This document shows positions 9,179 to 18,000 of a stretch of 47,880 nucleotides of DNA, piece after piece. The position numbers were made by a program, and so were the translations under genes. Source of the stretch: CAZZKG01 sp964654825 (GTDB taxonomy: Bacteria; Gemmatimonadota; CAZMKB01). The DNA lies in contig CAZZKG010000026.1 of NCBI GenBank assembly GCA_964654825.1, positions 1 through 47,880 of the forward strand. Reading direction: 5' to 3'. A model generated the notes under the pieces. The model saw only the letters and a list, made by a program, of their open reading frames with translations, ran no database searches and was not told where the DNA came from. Position 1 is the first letter of the stretch; every line of letters begins with the position of its first letter.

Positions 9179-9858
9179 CCAGTGCTCTTCACTTCCTTCT
9201 CGATCTTTCCATCTCTGACGTGGATGGTGCGGTTTGTGTAATTGGCGATGTCGGGTTCGTGCGTGACGACTATCAGGGTGATGCCTTCCTGGTTCAGTTT
9301 ACCGAACAGCTCCATGATCTCGTAACTCGTCCTGGTGTCCAGGTTGCCGGTCGGCTCGTCTGCGAAGATGATCGAGGGTGAGTTGACGAGCGCACGCGCG
9401 ATGGCGACACGCTGTCGCTGGCCTCCTGACAGTTCGTTCGGCTTGTGGTCCATGCGGTCGCAGAGGTCGACCATATCGAGGGCCGCCCTGGCTTTTTCGA
9501 ACCGCTCCTTCGCCGGTGTGCCGTTGTAAACCAGAGGGAGCTCGACGTTTTTGAGCGCGGAAGCCCGGGCGAGCAGATTGAAGGTTTGAAAAACGAATCC
9601 AACCTCCCGGTTTCTGATGATGGCAAGCTCATCCTCCGACATTTCGCTTACAAGTTTACCCGCCAGCCGGTACTCTCCCCTTGACGGAGTGTCGAGGCAA
9701 CCCAACAGGTTCATAAGTGTGGATTTCCCGGAACCGGAAGGTCCCATGATCGCCAGGTACTCACTCCTCTCGACGTTCAGATCGACACCCCTCAGGGCTT
9801 CGATCTGTACCTTTCCCATCTGGTAGATCTTCCAGAGGTCCTTCGTTTCGATGAGCAC
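9175..9858 (-). CDS. ABC transporter ATP-binding protein (MacB/LolD class)
   Basis: This is a stand-alone nucleotide-binding subunit of 227 residues, normal for the LolD/MacB group. Walker A GPSGSGKST is at 39-47, the Q-loop VFQTFNLL follows, the signature is LSGGQRQRVAIARAL at about 143, and Walker B IIFADEPTGNLD is followed by the H-loop VVTHEPD. It couples ATP hydrolysis to conformational change in the two FtsX-like permeases encoded downstream. The adaptor gene ends two bases upstream, and the permease start overlaps its stop, so the order adaptor, ATPase, permease is tightly coupled. Confidence 0.93.
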   Translation of the reverse strand: MLIETKDLWKIYQMGKVQIEALRGVDLNVERSEYLAIMGPSGSGKSTLMNLLGCLDTPSRGEYRLAGKLVSEMSEDELAIIRNREVGFVFQTFNLLARASALKNVELPLVYNGTPAKERFEKARAALDMVDLCDRMDHKPNELSGGQRQRVAIARALVNSPSIIFADEPTGNLDTRTSYEIMELFGKLNQEGITLIVVTHEPDIANYTNRTIHVRDGKIEKEVKSTG

Positions 9859-9860
9859 AG

Positions 9861-11096
9861 TTACTCCTCTTCTGATTTCGATCCCTTTTCCAGATTCTCT
9901 ATTTTTACTTTCGTGCCGTCTTCGAGTGTTCTCAGGACCTTGAAGCTCCCGATTACGATTTCTTCGTCTTCTTCCAGACCCTCGGTGATCTCTATATCCA
10001 TACCTCCCACGATCCCGGTGGTGACCGGTTTGAAGCTGACAACGCCGTCTGAAACCGAGAAAACGCCTTTCTTCTCTTCCTGCTTTTTCTTCTCCTCAGT
10101 CGGTTCGCCGCCTTCCTCCGAGTCCCCATTTTCGTCGGGGACATTTCGGATGGTGATCGCCTGGATCGGGACTATGACTGCGTTTTCTCTGGTGTCGGTG
10201 GAAATCTCGGCAGTAGCGGAGAGGCCGGGTTTGAGCCCTCTAGGCGGATTGGCGAGGGAGACTTTGACAAGAAAGTCGACCGCTTCCTGAACTCCAACCG
10301 CACCCCTGCTCGAAATGATCGGGCTGTTTCCGATCTCGGTGACCACACCTGAGAACACCGAGTCGGGATACGCATCGATCATTACATCAGCTTTCTGCCC
10401 GAGGGAAATAAAAACGATGTCGGTCTCGTCCACTTTGATTTCTGTTTCCATTTCGGAAAGATCGGAAATGGTGAGCAGAACGGTACCGGGGTTGTTCATC
10501 GTTCCGACGATAGCCATCTCGCCTTCCTCGATGTCGAGGCTGGTCACGATACCCGACATCGGGGCGGTTATCGTAATCTTATTCAGGTATTCCTCTGCTC
10601 TCCGTGTACTCGCTCTGGCTCCTTCTACCCGCTGTCTCGCGACCTCGAACTCAGTTTTTGCCTGCTCGAGTTCTTCCTCGGAGATGAGTGCCGTTCCCCC
10701 GCTCGCTTTCTGTCCATCGTGGATCTGGAGAGCTCTGTTGAGGTTTCTCTCCGCCTGAGTCAGCTCCGACCGGTAGACCGCAAGCTGGGCCTTCTCCCGG
10801 GCGACTTCAGCTTCATATGGGGCAGGATCGATGATGAGTAGTGTGTCGCCCTTTTCCACTACAGCTCCCTCGTCGATGGTGAGTGTCGTGATTCTACCCG
10901 CCACGTCGGCACTGATATCGACGGAATGTTTCGGCTGAATGTTTCCGGAGGCGGAGATGAGATGTGTGATCGTGTCGCGCTTCACTTCCTGGGTCTGTAC
11001 GCTGACCAGGCCGCGGTTTTTCATTTTCATGTTCACGACGACCACGATGCTGAGCACAACGAGAATACTCACCGCGATGATGATTTTTTTCTTCAT
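9861..11096 (-). CDS. Periplasmic adaptor (MacA/HlyD-type membrane fusion protein)
   Basis: This is the RND/MacA-like adaptor that bridges inner-membrane permeases to an outer-membrane channel. One N-terminal helix (about 4-22) anchors it. A biotinyl-lipoyl-like half (ISASGNIQPKHSVDISADVAG) and a coiled-coil hairpin at about 95-170 follow, then the second lipoyl half (ITAPMSGIVTSLDIEEGEM) and a beta-barrel. An unusual acidic and lysine-rich insertion lies at about 325-345 (EEGGEPTEEKKKQEEKKG) before the last domain, and the tail is also highly charged. It overlaps the TolC-like gene by four bases upstream. Length is 411 residues, typical for the family. Confidence 0.92.
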   Translation of the reverse strand: MKKKIIIAVSILVVLSIVVVVNMKMKNRGLVSVQTQEVKRDTITHLISASGNIQPKHSVDISADVAGRITTLTIDEGAVVEKGDTLLIIDPAPYEAEVAREKAQLAVYRSELTQAERNLNRALQIHDGQKASGGTALISEEELEQAKTEFEVARQRVEGARASTRRAEEYLNKITITAPMSGIVTSLDIEEGEMAIVGTMNNPGTVLLTISDLSEMETEIKVDETDIVFISLGQKADVMIDAYPDSVFSGVVTEIGNSPIISSRGAVGVQEAVDFLVKVSLANPPRGLKPGLSATAEISTDTRENAVIVPIQAITIRNVPDENGDSEEGGEPTEEKKKQEEKKGVFSVSDGVVSFKPVTTGIVGGMDIEITEGLEEDEEIVIGSFKVLRTLEDGTKVKIENLEKGSKSEEE

Positions 11097-12598
11097 AATT
11101 TCCCCCCGATCTCACCCTCCTCGATATCGAGCCCGGTGGCGTATTCGAGCTGGGAAAGCGTGGTCCTGAATTCGAGCATTTTAGATATGTGATCGGATTC
11201 CGCCTGTATGTAAGTCACCTGGGCGGTCCTCAGGTCGAGGAGTGAAGCGGAACCGAGTCTGTACCTCTCCCTTTCGAGAGTGAGGTTCTCCCGGGCCAGC
11301 TCCCGGTTTTTCCGGGTAATGAGACTCTGGCTGTAGATTCGTTCGAGATTGAGAATCGCTTCTCTCACTTCCTTCTCGACGGACAGTTTCTTGTCCATGA
11401 TATCATATCTCGTATTCTGAGACGAGACCTGTGCCTGCCTGATCCGATTTTCCCTCGAGAAACCGGAGAAGAAATCCCAGGTCATGTTGAACCCGAAACG
11501 GGTATCGTGGTTCACCGGGCTGAACGACCATCTTGTGTTATCGAGCTCGTCAGTGGTATAATTGAGCTGGAATGCGATTGTGGGAAGATACGAACCTCTT
11601 TCCGCCATTACCGCATTATCGTAGGATGCGAGTTCCGACTCCAGCTGCCGAAGGTCCGGCCGGTTCGCGAGTGCCCTGGAGACGAGCTCTCTGGTGTCGA
11701 GGGCGGGTGCGAACAGGACGGAATCATCCATCACGGTGTAGGATTCGTCCAGATAGACACCCATGAGTTTGTTGAGATCCATCCGAGCGATCGTGAGCTC
11801 CTGCTCGGACAGTAGGACTTCATTCTCCTGATTCCCGAGATCGATTTCGGCCTGCATCACATCCAGTTTCGTCACCGACCCCACATCATAGCGTGCCTTC
11901 GCCAGTTTGAACTGTTCTTTCCTCTGGTCAAGGACACGTTTCGAGAGTTCGAGCAGCTGCTGAGTCGCGAGCACGTTGAAGTAGGCCTGACTTATATTGT
12001 AGGATAAAAGCTGACGGTCACGGTCGAGGCTGAATTCGCTAGCCTTCTGAGAGTCTCTCTCGCTCCGTAGCGTAAAGAGGTTGCGTCCTCCCGCGAAGAG
12101 TGTCTGGCTGAGTTGGAGGTAGCCGTATGAGTAGCGTCGTCTGCCTTCCGATGGATCGAGTCTCATAGAGGATTCCGGAGTGATGAGAGCGACGATCTCC
12201 CCCTGATCGAGCTGCCCGTTTCCATTCAGATCGTTGAATGAGAGAGTCGTATCCGCCGGTAACGGTAGCTCGACAGGGCGGGCTACGATCGAGCCGTCCG
12301 GCCACTGATACGTCGCGTTGTAGTACTGGTCATCCGTCAGTGAATATCCGCCCGTCAGCTGAGGGAGAAAATTACCGTAAGCTGCCAGGACATTCGAGTT
12401 GCTAAGGCTGATATTAGTCTTGAACTTCTGATGAGCGGGATTGCCAGTGAGAGCTATCTCGATGCAGTTGTCGATCGTCAGCGGCTGGTCAGGACCGTAT
12501 CCGAGCACATCCAGGCTCAGCTGAGCCTCCACCGTGTTAAAAGCCGCAATGTGAAACAGACATATCAGGACAAGAATGAGTACGGGTTTTCCCTCCAT
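11093..12598 (-). CDS. TolC-like outer membrane efflux protein
   Basis: The 501-residue outer-membrane factor has a signal peptide (residues 1-25 ending VEAQ) and two repeated OEP halves. Each half has long alpha-helical coiled segments such as QKASEFSLDRDRQLLSYNIS and ARYDVGSVTKLDVMQAEIDL. It should form a trimeric channel spanning periplasm and outer membrane. It is the first gene of the five-gene export operon. AAGGAGG lies about ten bases before the ATG. A loop of about 40 residues at 95-140 containing DLNGNGQLDQGEI resembles a dockerin-like or EF-hand calcium site, which is unusual for a TolC protein and may face the exterior. Confidence 0.9.
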   Translation of the reverse strand: MEGKPVLILVLICLFHIAAFNTVEAQLSLDVLGYGPDQPLTIDNCIEIALTGNPAHQKFKTNISLSNSNVLAAYGNFLPQLTGGYSLTDDQYYNATYQWPDGSIVARPVELPLPADTTLSFNDLNGNGQLDQGEIVALITPESSMRLDPSEGRRRYSYGYLQLSQTLFAGGRNLFTLRSERDSQKASEFSLDRDRQLLSYNISQAYFNVLATQQLLELSKRVLDQRKEQFKLAKARYDVGSVTKLDVMQAEIDLGNQENEVLLSEQELTIARMDLNKLMGVYLDESYTVMDDSVLFAPALDTRELVSRALANRPDLRQLESELASYDNAVMAERGSYLPTIAFQLNYTTDELDNTRWSFSPVNHDTRFGFNMTWDFFSGFSRENRIRQAQVSSQNTRYDIMDKKLSVEKEVREAILNLERIYSQSLITRKNRELARENLTLERERYRLGSASLLDLRTAQVTYIQAESDHISKMLEFRTTLSQLEYATGLDIEEGEIGGKL

Positions 12599-12651
12599 TC
12601 TCGGGTTTCCTCCTTCCAGGACTTGTGCAGGTGAAAATGATTCTTTATAGA

Positions 12652-12667
12652 TGAGACATGTTTCTCA
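12652..12667. promoter_or_regulatory. Possible operator in export-operon leader
   Basis: An inverted repeat TGAGA-n6-TCTCA lies about 55 bases upstream of the TolC-like gene, beside a TATAAA-like -10 candidate on the minus strand (about 12644-12649). No good -35 was found. It may be a regulator site but the arms are short. Confidence 0.25.
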
Positions 12668-12733
12668 GGGAAAATGTTCCGTGTAAAATGTCATTTCATT
12701 CTACGTATCAACAGCTTTAAAAGTTTCGTCACA

Positions 12734-13423
12734 TCACGCCATCCCGGACAATTTCATCGACAGCATGGAAATCCCGACACGAGCGGCATTCTTGATAAAC
12801 CACGCCAGTATCACGATAAATGCGGCTTTCCCTTTCGGAACGCGTGCAATCACGGAGATCCCTATTATGAGAACCACGAGAGACCAGATCGAAAACAGGT
12901 CGAAGGCATCGAGAACCATGTACGTGAGCGACGTAACAGGTGCATTCGGAGCGAGAAGTGAGAGGCCCGTTGACACACCGATTGTGGAGCCTTTTGTTAA
13001 AATGAGCGGGGTTTTGAACACCGTTGCGAGCACGGGATCGATAAGGCCTGCCAAAAGTACCGCGGAGAATACGATCTTGTATTTGAGATCGCATCCGCTC
13101 GTATTGGCAACAATTAACAGAATGAGCGAGTACAGAAGAAACCCGATCAGGGTCACAACAGGTGCCATGACAACACCGATGGCGACTCGTGATGGTGAAG
13201 GGTTTTTTATACTCTCGAACTGTTCCGCGCTCAGCATTTCCGAATATCGGGGATTCTGACCAACGATCGTGGCATTGTCCTGCGCCGAAATGTCACTCAG
13301 GATCAGTGCGGCCGCGGCAAGTACGATAATGAGCACGATCATGGGCAGCAGGATGATCGCTCTCTCCTCGATATTCCTGTATGCCTCCGAGGGATTGAAG
13401 AAGACGTTCACGATAAACTTCAT
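12734..13423 (-). CDS. Yip1-like multi-spanning membrane protein
   Basis: The 229-residue integral membrane protein resembles bacterial Yip1-domain proteins. It opens with MKFIVNVFFNPSEAYRNIEE, a usual opening of that family, followed by about five hydrophobic segments. These include LLPMIVLIIVLAAAALIL and VVTLIGFLLYSLILLIVA, with a final helix near the C-terminus. Bacterial members have no established function. The start is taken at 13423 because GGGGGAG precedes that ATG and the codons further upstream overlap the CPBP gene. The ATG overlaps the stop of that gene by four bases, so the two are probably co-translated. Confidence 0.75.
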   Translation of the reverse strand: MKFIVNVFFNPSEAYRNIEERAIILLPMIVLIIVLAAAALILSDISAQDNATIVGQNPRYSEMLSAEQFESIKNPSPSRVAIGVVMAPVVTLIGFLLYSLILLIVANTSGCDLKYKIVFSAVLLAGLIDPVLATVFKTPLILTKGSTIGVSTGLSLLAPNAPVTSLTYMVLDAFDLFSIWSLVVLIIGISVIARVPKGKAAFIVILAWFIKNAARVGISMLSMKLSGMA

Positions 13424-14247
13424 AGTACTCCCCCTTGTTCTGGCAGTTTCACCGGGTTCGCCTCGGCCGGTTTCAGAAGTTTTATTCCGTAATAAAAGGC
13501 CGCGACCGATATGAATAGAATCGGGAGCGGAATGTGGCTTTCCTCGTAGAGCCACGGGTAATTCCTCAACGATGTTATGTTGAGTGCCGACAGAGCAAAC
13601 GCATTGTTCACGGCATGGTAGAGGATACCCGGGAGGAGAGAAGAACTCATCACGACAAGATACCCGATGATCATCCCGATGCAGGCCGTCGGGAGAAATC
13701 GGTATATGTTGAGGTGAAAGAGGCCGAAGAGCAGGCCGGAGTAGAATACTGCCCGATTCCTGCCGAGCCTGCTCAGGAATCCCTGGAGCAGGACACCCCG
13801 GAAGAGTGTTTCCTCGCAGATCGCAGGAGTGACACTGAATGCCAGAAAAGTAACCAGAATGCTCTCCCCTTCCTGAAAAGTGAACGCCCTGTTCATCGCT
13901 TCGATGAGCTCCTCCGGTATGGGAAACACCGAATCCTGAATCACGCTCAATTCGGTGATGAGGGGGATCGCGGAAAGGGCCAGAACAAGAGAAGCGAGGA
14001 GATGTCTATTTTGCGGCAGGTTGATCTTCAGAGTCTCTGCCGCGTGTTTTCCCCTTATCTTGAGAAAGAGAAGCGTCGGGGCGAGGATTAAACACCATTC
14101 CGTTACCAGTGTCCCTTCGCGTAATTTCCAGTTCTGAAGTAACGCACCTCCGGCCAGGACCACAGGCAGAATGATGAAAAAAAACAGGACCGATTCACCG
14201 GCACTGAGTTTTCCCTCGTCCTGTATGTCACTTGAATTGCACATCAT
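13420..14247 (-). CDS. CPBP family intramembrane protease (CAAX prenyl protease 2 / Rce1-like)
   Basis: This is a polytopic membrane metalloprotease of the ABI/CPBP family. Motif 1 is EETLFRGVLLQ (glutamates plus Arg), motif 2 is FGLFHLN, and motif 3 is the late GILYHAVNNAFA, the three conserved catalytic blocks. About seven hydrophobic segments are visible. Bacterial members act on membrane or signal peptides, but the substrate is unknown here. The start is placed at one of the two adjacent ATGs at 14247/14244, because the longer frame would overlap the regulator gene upstream; AGGA lies just before the second ATG. It sits 11 bases after the Crp/Fnr gene and overlaps the Yip1-like gene. Confidence 0.85.
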   Translation of the reverse strand: MMCNSSDIQDEGKLSAGESVLFFFIILPVVLAGGALLQNWKLREGTLVTEWCLILAPTLLFLKIRGKHAAETLKINLPQNRHLLASLVLALSAIPLITELSVIQDSVFPIPEELIEAMNRAFTFQEGESILVTFLAFSVTPAICEETLFRGVLLQGFLSRLGRNRAVFYSGLLFGLFHLNIYRFLPTACIGMIIGYLVVMSSSLLPGILYHAVNNAFALSALNITSLRNYPWLYEESHIPLPILFISVAAFYYGIKLLKPAEANPVKLPEQGGVL

Positions 14248-14258
14248 CCTGGAATAAA

Positions 14259-14966
14259 TTAACCGTTGTGATATAAATCGGCGATTTCCCGAAGTGCTTC
14301 GATAGTCTCGATCTGAATTTGTCGTCGCCTCAAGGAAAGGAATCCTTTTCTCTTGAAATGGTTGAGTGTCGTGCTCACCGATTCTCGCGTCGAACCAATG
14401 AGGTTGGCGATCTCCCACTGGCTTAGCGGAAGGACCGGTTTCTGCCCGGCGCTCAGGGGTTTCCTCGATGAAAGTTTTACGAGTAGTGATGCCAGCCTCT
14501 CGATGAGGGATCTGTTCGCGAGATCGCTGAATCTGTCCTCGAGCTTTCTCAATCTCTCGTCCAGAATGGCAAACGCATTGATCCTGAGATGGTTGAGGTC
14601 TTCGGTGAGGAGCTCGATCTCTTTCTGGGGGAGGAACAGCAGTTCGGATGGTTCGAGTGTCACTGCATTCGAAGGTCTCGTGTTAGGGCCGAACATGGCT
14701 CTCAATCCAAACGTTTCTCCCGGGAAAAAAAGCTCGAGTGTGCACTCTTCCCCTGAATGCAGCAGTTTAGTACTCTTGACAAGTCCTTCGTGAACAACGT
14801 AGGAGCCTGTTGCACTGTCACCTTGAAGAAAGATGATCGAGTACCTCGGAAGTTCGATGGAGGCGAATGAGTTGATGAGTTGAGAGAACCCTTCGTCCGA
14901 GAAAAATTTGAAAAGCTTCAGACCCCGGACGAATTCTCCAATTTCTCTGGTTGGCATAGAACACAT
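14259..14966 (-). CDS. Crp/Fnr family transcriptional regulator
   Basis: The protein has 235 residues. An N-terminal cyclic-nucleotide-binding-like beta-roll (about 25-125, with the FLQGDSATGSYVVHEGLVKS and FFPGETFG turns) is joined by a long dimerisation helix to a winged helix domain. The recognition segment is WEIANLIGSTRESVSTTLNH, typical of the family. No N-terminal Cys cluster of the Fnr type is present, and the key Arg/Ser contacts of cAMP-binding Crp are not evident, so the effector is unknown. It heads the minus-strand operon with the CPBP protease and Yip1-like protein, and is divergent from the large sensor kinase across 67 bases. That arrangement suggests control of the shared region. 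Confidence 0.9.
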   Translation of the reverse strand: MCSMPTREIGEFVRGLKLFKFFSDEGFSQLINSFASIELPRYSIIFLQGDSATGSYVVHEGLVKSTKLLHSGEECTLELFFPGETFGLRAMFGPNTRPSNAVTLEPSELLFLPQKEIELLTEDLNHLRINAFAILDERLRKLEDRFSDLANRSLIERLASLLVKLSSRKPLSAGQKPVLPLSQWEIANLIGSTRESVSTTLNHFKRKGFLSLRRRQIQIETIEALREIADLYHNG

Positions 14967-15033
14967 GTCCTGCGAAGGATATCACTGAATGTGGATAACA
15001 CAAAACTTCTTCACGATTAATTAAGTAATCGGC

Positions 15034-18000
15034 ATGCTAAAAATCAAGGATAATTGGAATATACTCGTAATCGAACTTCTGTCGATCTTGCTGGCAACAC
15101 TCGTATTCAGTGGAAGTATTCCCTTCTCCTTCCTTCTCCTGTTCCTCATTCTCTTACCCGTACTCGCCCTCCAGCGGTCTATCTTCACCGTGTTTCTTCT
15201 GTGCTTTGTGGCTCTCTTTCTGTTCCTGCAGGCTCGCACTCGAAAAATGAGTGAGGAACCCGAGCTCTATCTTCATGAGAGTATGGATGAACGGCTCGTG
15301 GATTTATCGGTGAGGATCTCAGATCGTGTCGCGGCCGATGAGAGTCTTCTCGTGTCGGTAGGAGGACAAATCCTCGAATCAGGAAGCGATCTGGAGGATC
15401 CTGACTTAGGTATACACGTGTTCGACATTATTGCGAGCAAACTGGAACGGGAGCAGGGTGTCGGGGTGATTCTCTTCGATACCGGCCTCAGGTGGGTTGC
15501 CTGGGGTGGAAGAATCAGAGGAATTAACGCCGGGTTTATCAGGGAGACACTCGACACGGGTGAAAACGCCCGGATCGTGAAAGGATCCGTGTTTACAGTT
15601 CTTACCATGACGTACCCCCTGACCGGTACCGATGGAGAACCCATCGGTGTACTATTCCTCTGTGATCTCCTTGCCGTCCAGGGTAATCTCGAACAGGTCG
15701 CCTCCATGCAGGAAGGATTTTTAGACGGGTTGTCAGGCGGGTTGGGGCGATGGGGGGTGCTCGCTCCGGCAGAGTCGGGTGGCGAGAAGGAGGGAGCGAA
15801 ACCGGTCACGGCTTTCGGCAAAAGGGTCGCATGGCTTCTGCCCCCTGCCGGGAAGGATGTTGCGGAACTCTCCTCTCCCGTCGATCGAATTAGAATAATT
15901 CTTTGTCTGCTCATTTTCATTCCATGGTTGATGGTGACCCGGAGATGGATATGCAGAATAGACGGGCTGATTCAGACCCGGTTGAGACAGGGGAACTCAC
16001 AATATCTCTGGCTCTTCGCCGGTACTGTCGCAATCGGGCTTATCCTGTCCCTCCTCAGGCGTTCTTTGATCGCGCTCGGAATCCCCGGGGATTTCTGGGA
16101 CAGTGCTCTGTTCTCACCGAACCTTTTCGCATCGGGACTCCTGGATGCGGCATCGAGATCTGTGGGAGATTTCTTCATCAGTACTGTTTTTATTCTCGTA
16201 CTCGCATGCTGGTTTCTGATCAGAGTCCGGACCATCTCTATTGGAACCCGTGGGTTGATAAGCAGCATCAGCAGGATTACTGTTGTGTCAGCCGCTGTGA
16301 TTTTATCCGCGTCTGTTCCATTCGTATTACAGAGACTCCTCAGAGATACCTCTACGGAGTTACTGGTGTATGGACGCCCCTTCGAATCCCTCGCTTTTAT
16401 CCTGTGGGAAGGCTCACTGTGCCTGCTTCTTCTCGGTGTGCTCCTCGTATCGACCGGTCTGTTCATCACAGCCGCCGGGAAGGTCAAGAAAACCATCCCG
16501 CTTGCGGTGGCGATGGTGGCACTGGGCGGGCTTTATTTCCTTCCGGTTTTCCGTCCCGGACAGGGAATGACTGCATTCAACAGTATCTTATTGCCGATCG
16601 CGGCAGTCTCGGTTTCCTTTCTCCTGGCAAACATCATCACCGGGCAGAGCCATTCTGCGAATGTCACGCGCTCCCTCGGGTCGTTTCTTATGGGTACCAT
16701 GTGTGCTACTCTCATCATGTATCCTTTCATACTCGATAGAAGATACGAGGTCCTCATCGAGAGCGCTGAAGAGCTTGCAGAGGTTGCCCGGAAACCGATC
16801 GACACCTGGATCACGTATGTCCTGGAAGAATTCATCGAGGAAACTCAGGAGAAACAGGACAAGATCCTCGATGAGTTCTCATCACGGGAACTTGCATTCG
16901 CACTCTGGGCCGCCAGCCCACTCTCCACTGTGGGCACTCCGTCGTCCCTCTCCATCTACGACATGGATGGGAACCGGCTGAGCACCTTCTCGCTCCTGGC
17001 CGGCCAGTTACCCGCTGAAGTCGTCTCCTATCTCGCGGATGAAGCCGGGAGGAGGGGAGAGTCCTTCATATATACAGGATTTGTTGGTGATGAGCAGTAC
17101 TACATCGCGACTGTTCCGCTCGGGACGACCGAATCTATGTCCGGAGTACTCCTCGCAAGACTGCCGACAGGTCTTAAAAGGAGGATCAAGACCGGCGTGA
17201 CGCCATTCCTCAGGACTGAAAGCCGGTTCAGGCCAGCTTCAGGAATATCAGTATCGCTGATCGAAGAAGAGGACGAAATACCGGCAGAACTGAGAGAGGC
17301 GGTGGGGCGAGGCGTGTGGCAGAAACACACTGATGACCCCGGCGAAGGTAAAACATATCTTGCATCGGTGACATACATCCAGGCTGAACAACGATGGCTT
17401 CTTTTGGGCATCCCCCTGATGAATGTCGGCATGCTGCTGGGGATGACTGTCGCCGCGGTTCTCGTAAACTGTGTCGTCGTGGCGATCGCTATCGGTTTAT
17501 TCTTCAGCTTCTGCGTTTCGTCTGTCGACGAGCCCCTTCTGTTTTTCGGCCGTGGATTCTACGGGACATTCCGGGTACGGTTGACCATCGCACTCTTTAT
17601 TTTTTCACTGATCCCCACACTCATATGGGGCGTTCTGAGCCGGGAGGCGCTCATCGAACGGCTGGACAAGGATACCAGGATGGAGGCCCAGAGAATCCTC
17701 CGGGATTCGATCCCCCTCCTGCTCGAAGACGGAGGAAGATCTGATCAGGAAGGGACCGAAGCTCCGGTTACGATTTCTCTCCCGTTCCCCGGGGATGAAC
17801 GGATGGCGGACCTTGCCGAGGTCATGGGAGCCGAGCTTTTCCTTTATTCCGGCAACATGCTCATTTCGTCGAGCAGACCCGATCTCATCCAGTCAGGGAT
17901 CATGGCGCCCTGGACAGGTAGCAAAGCATACAGAGAGCTGTTTCTCGAGCACCGGTCGACAACAAGCGACCTGATCATAATAGGATCGACCCCATATATC

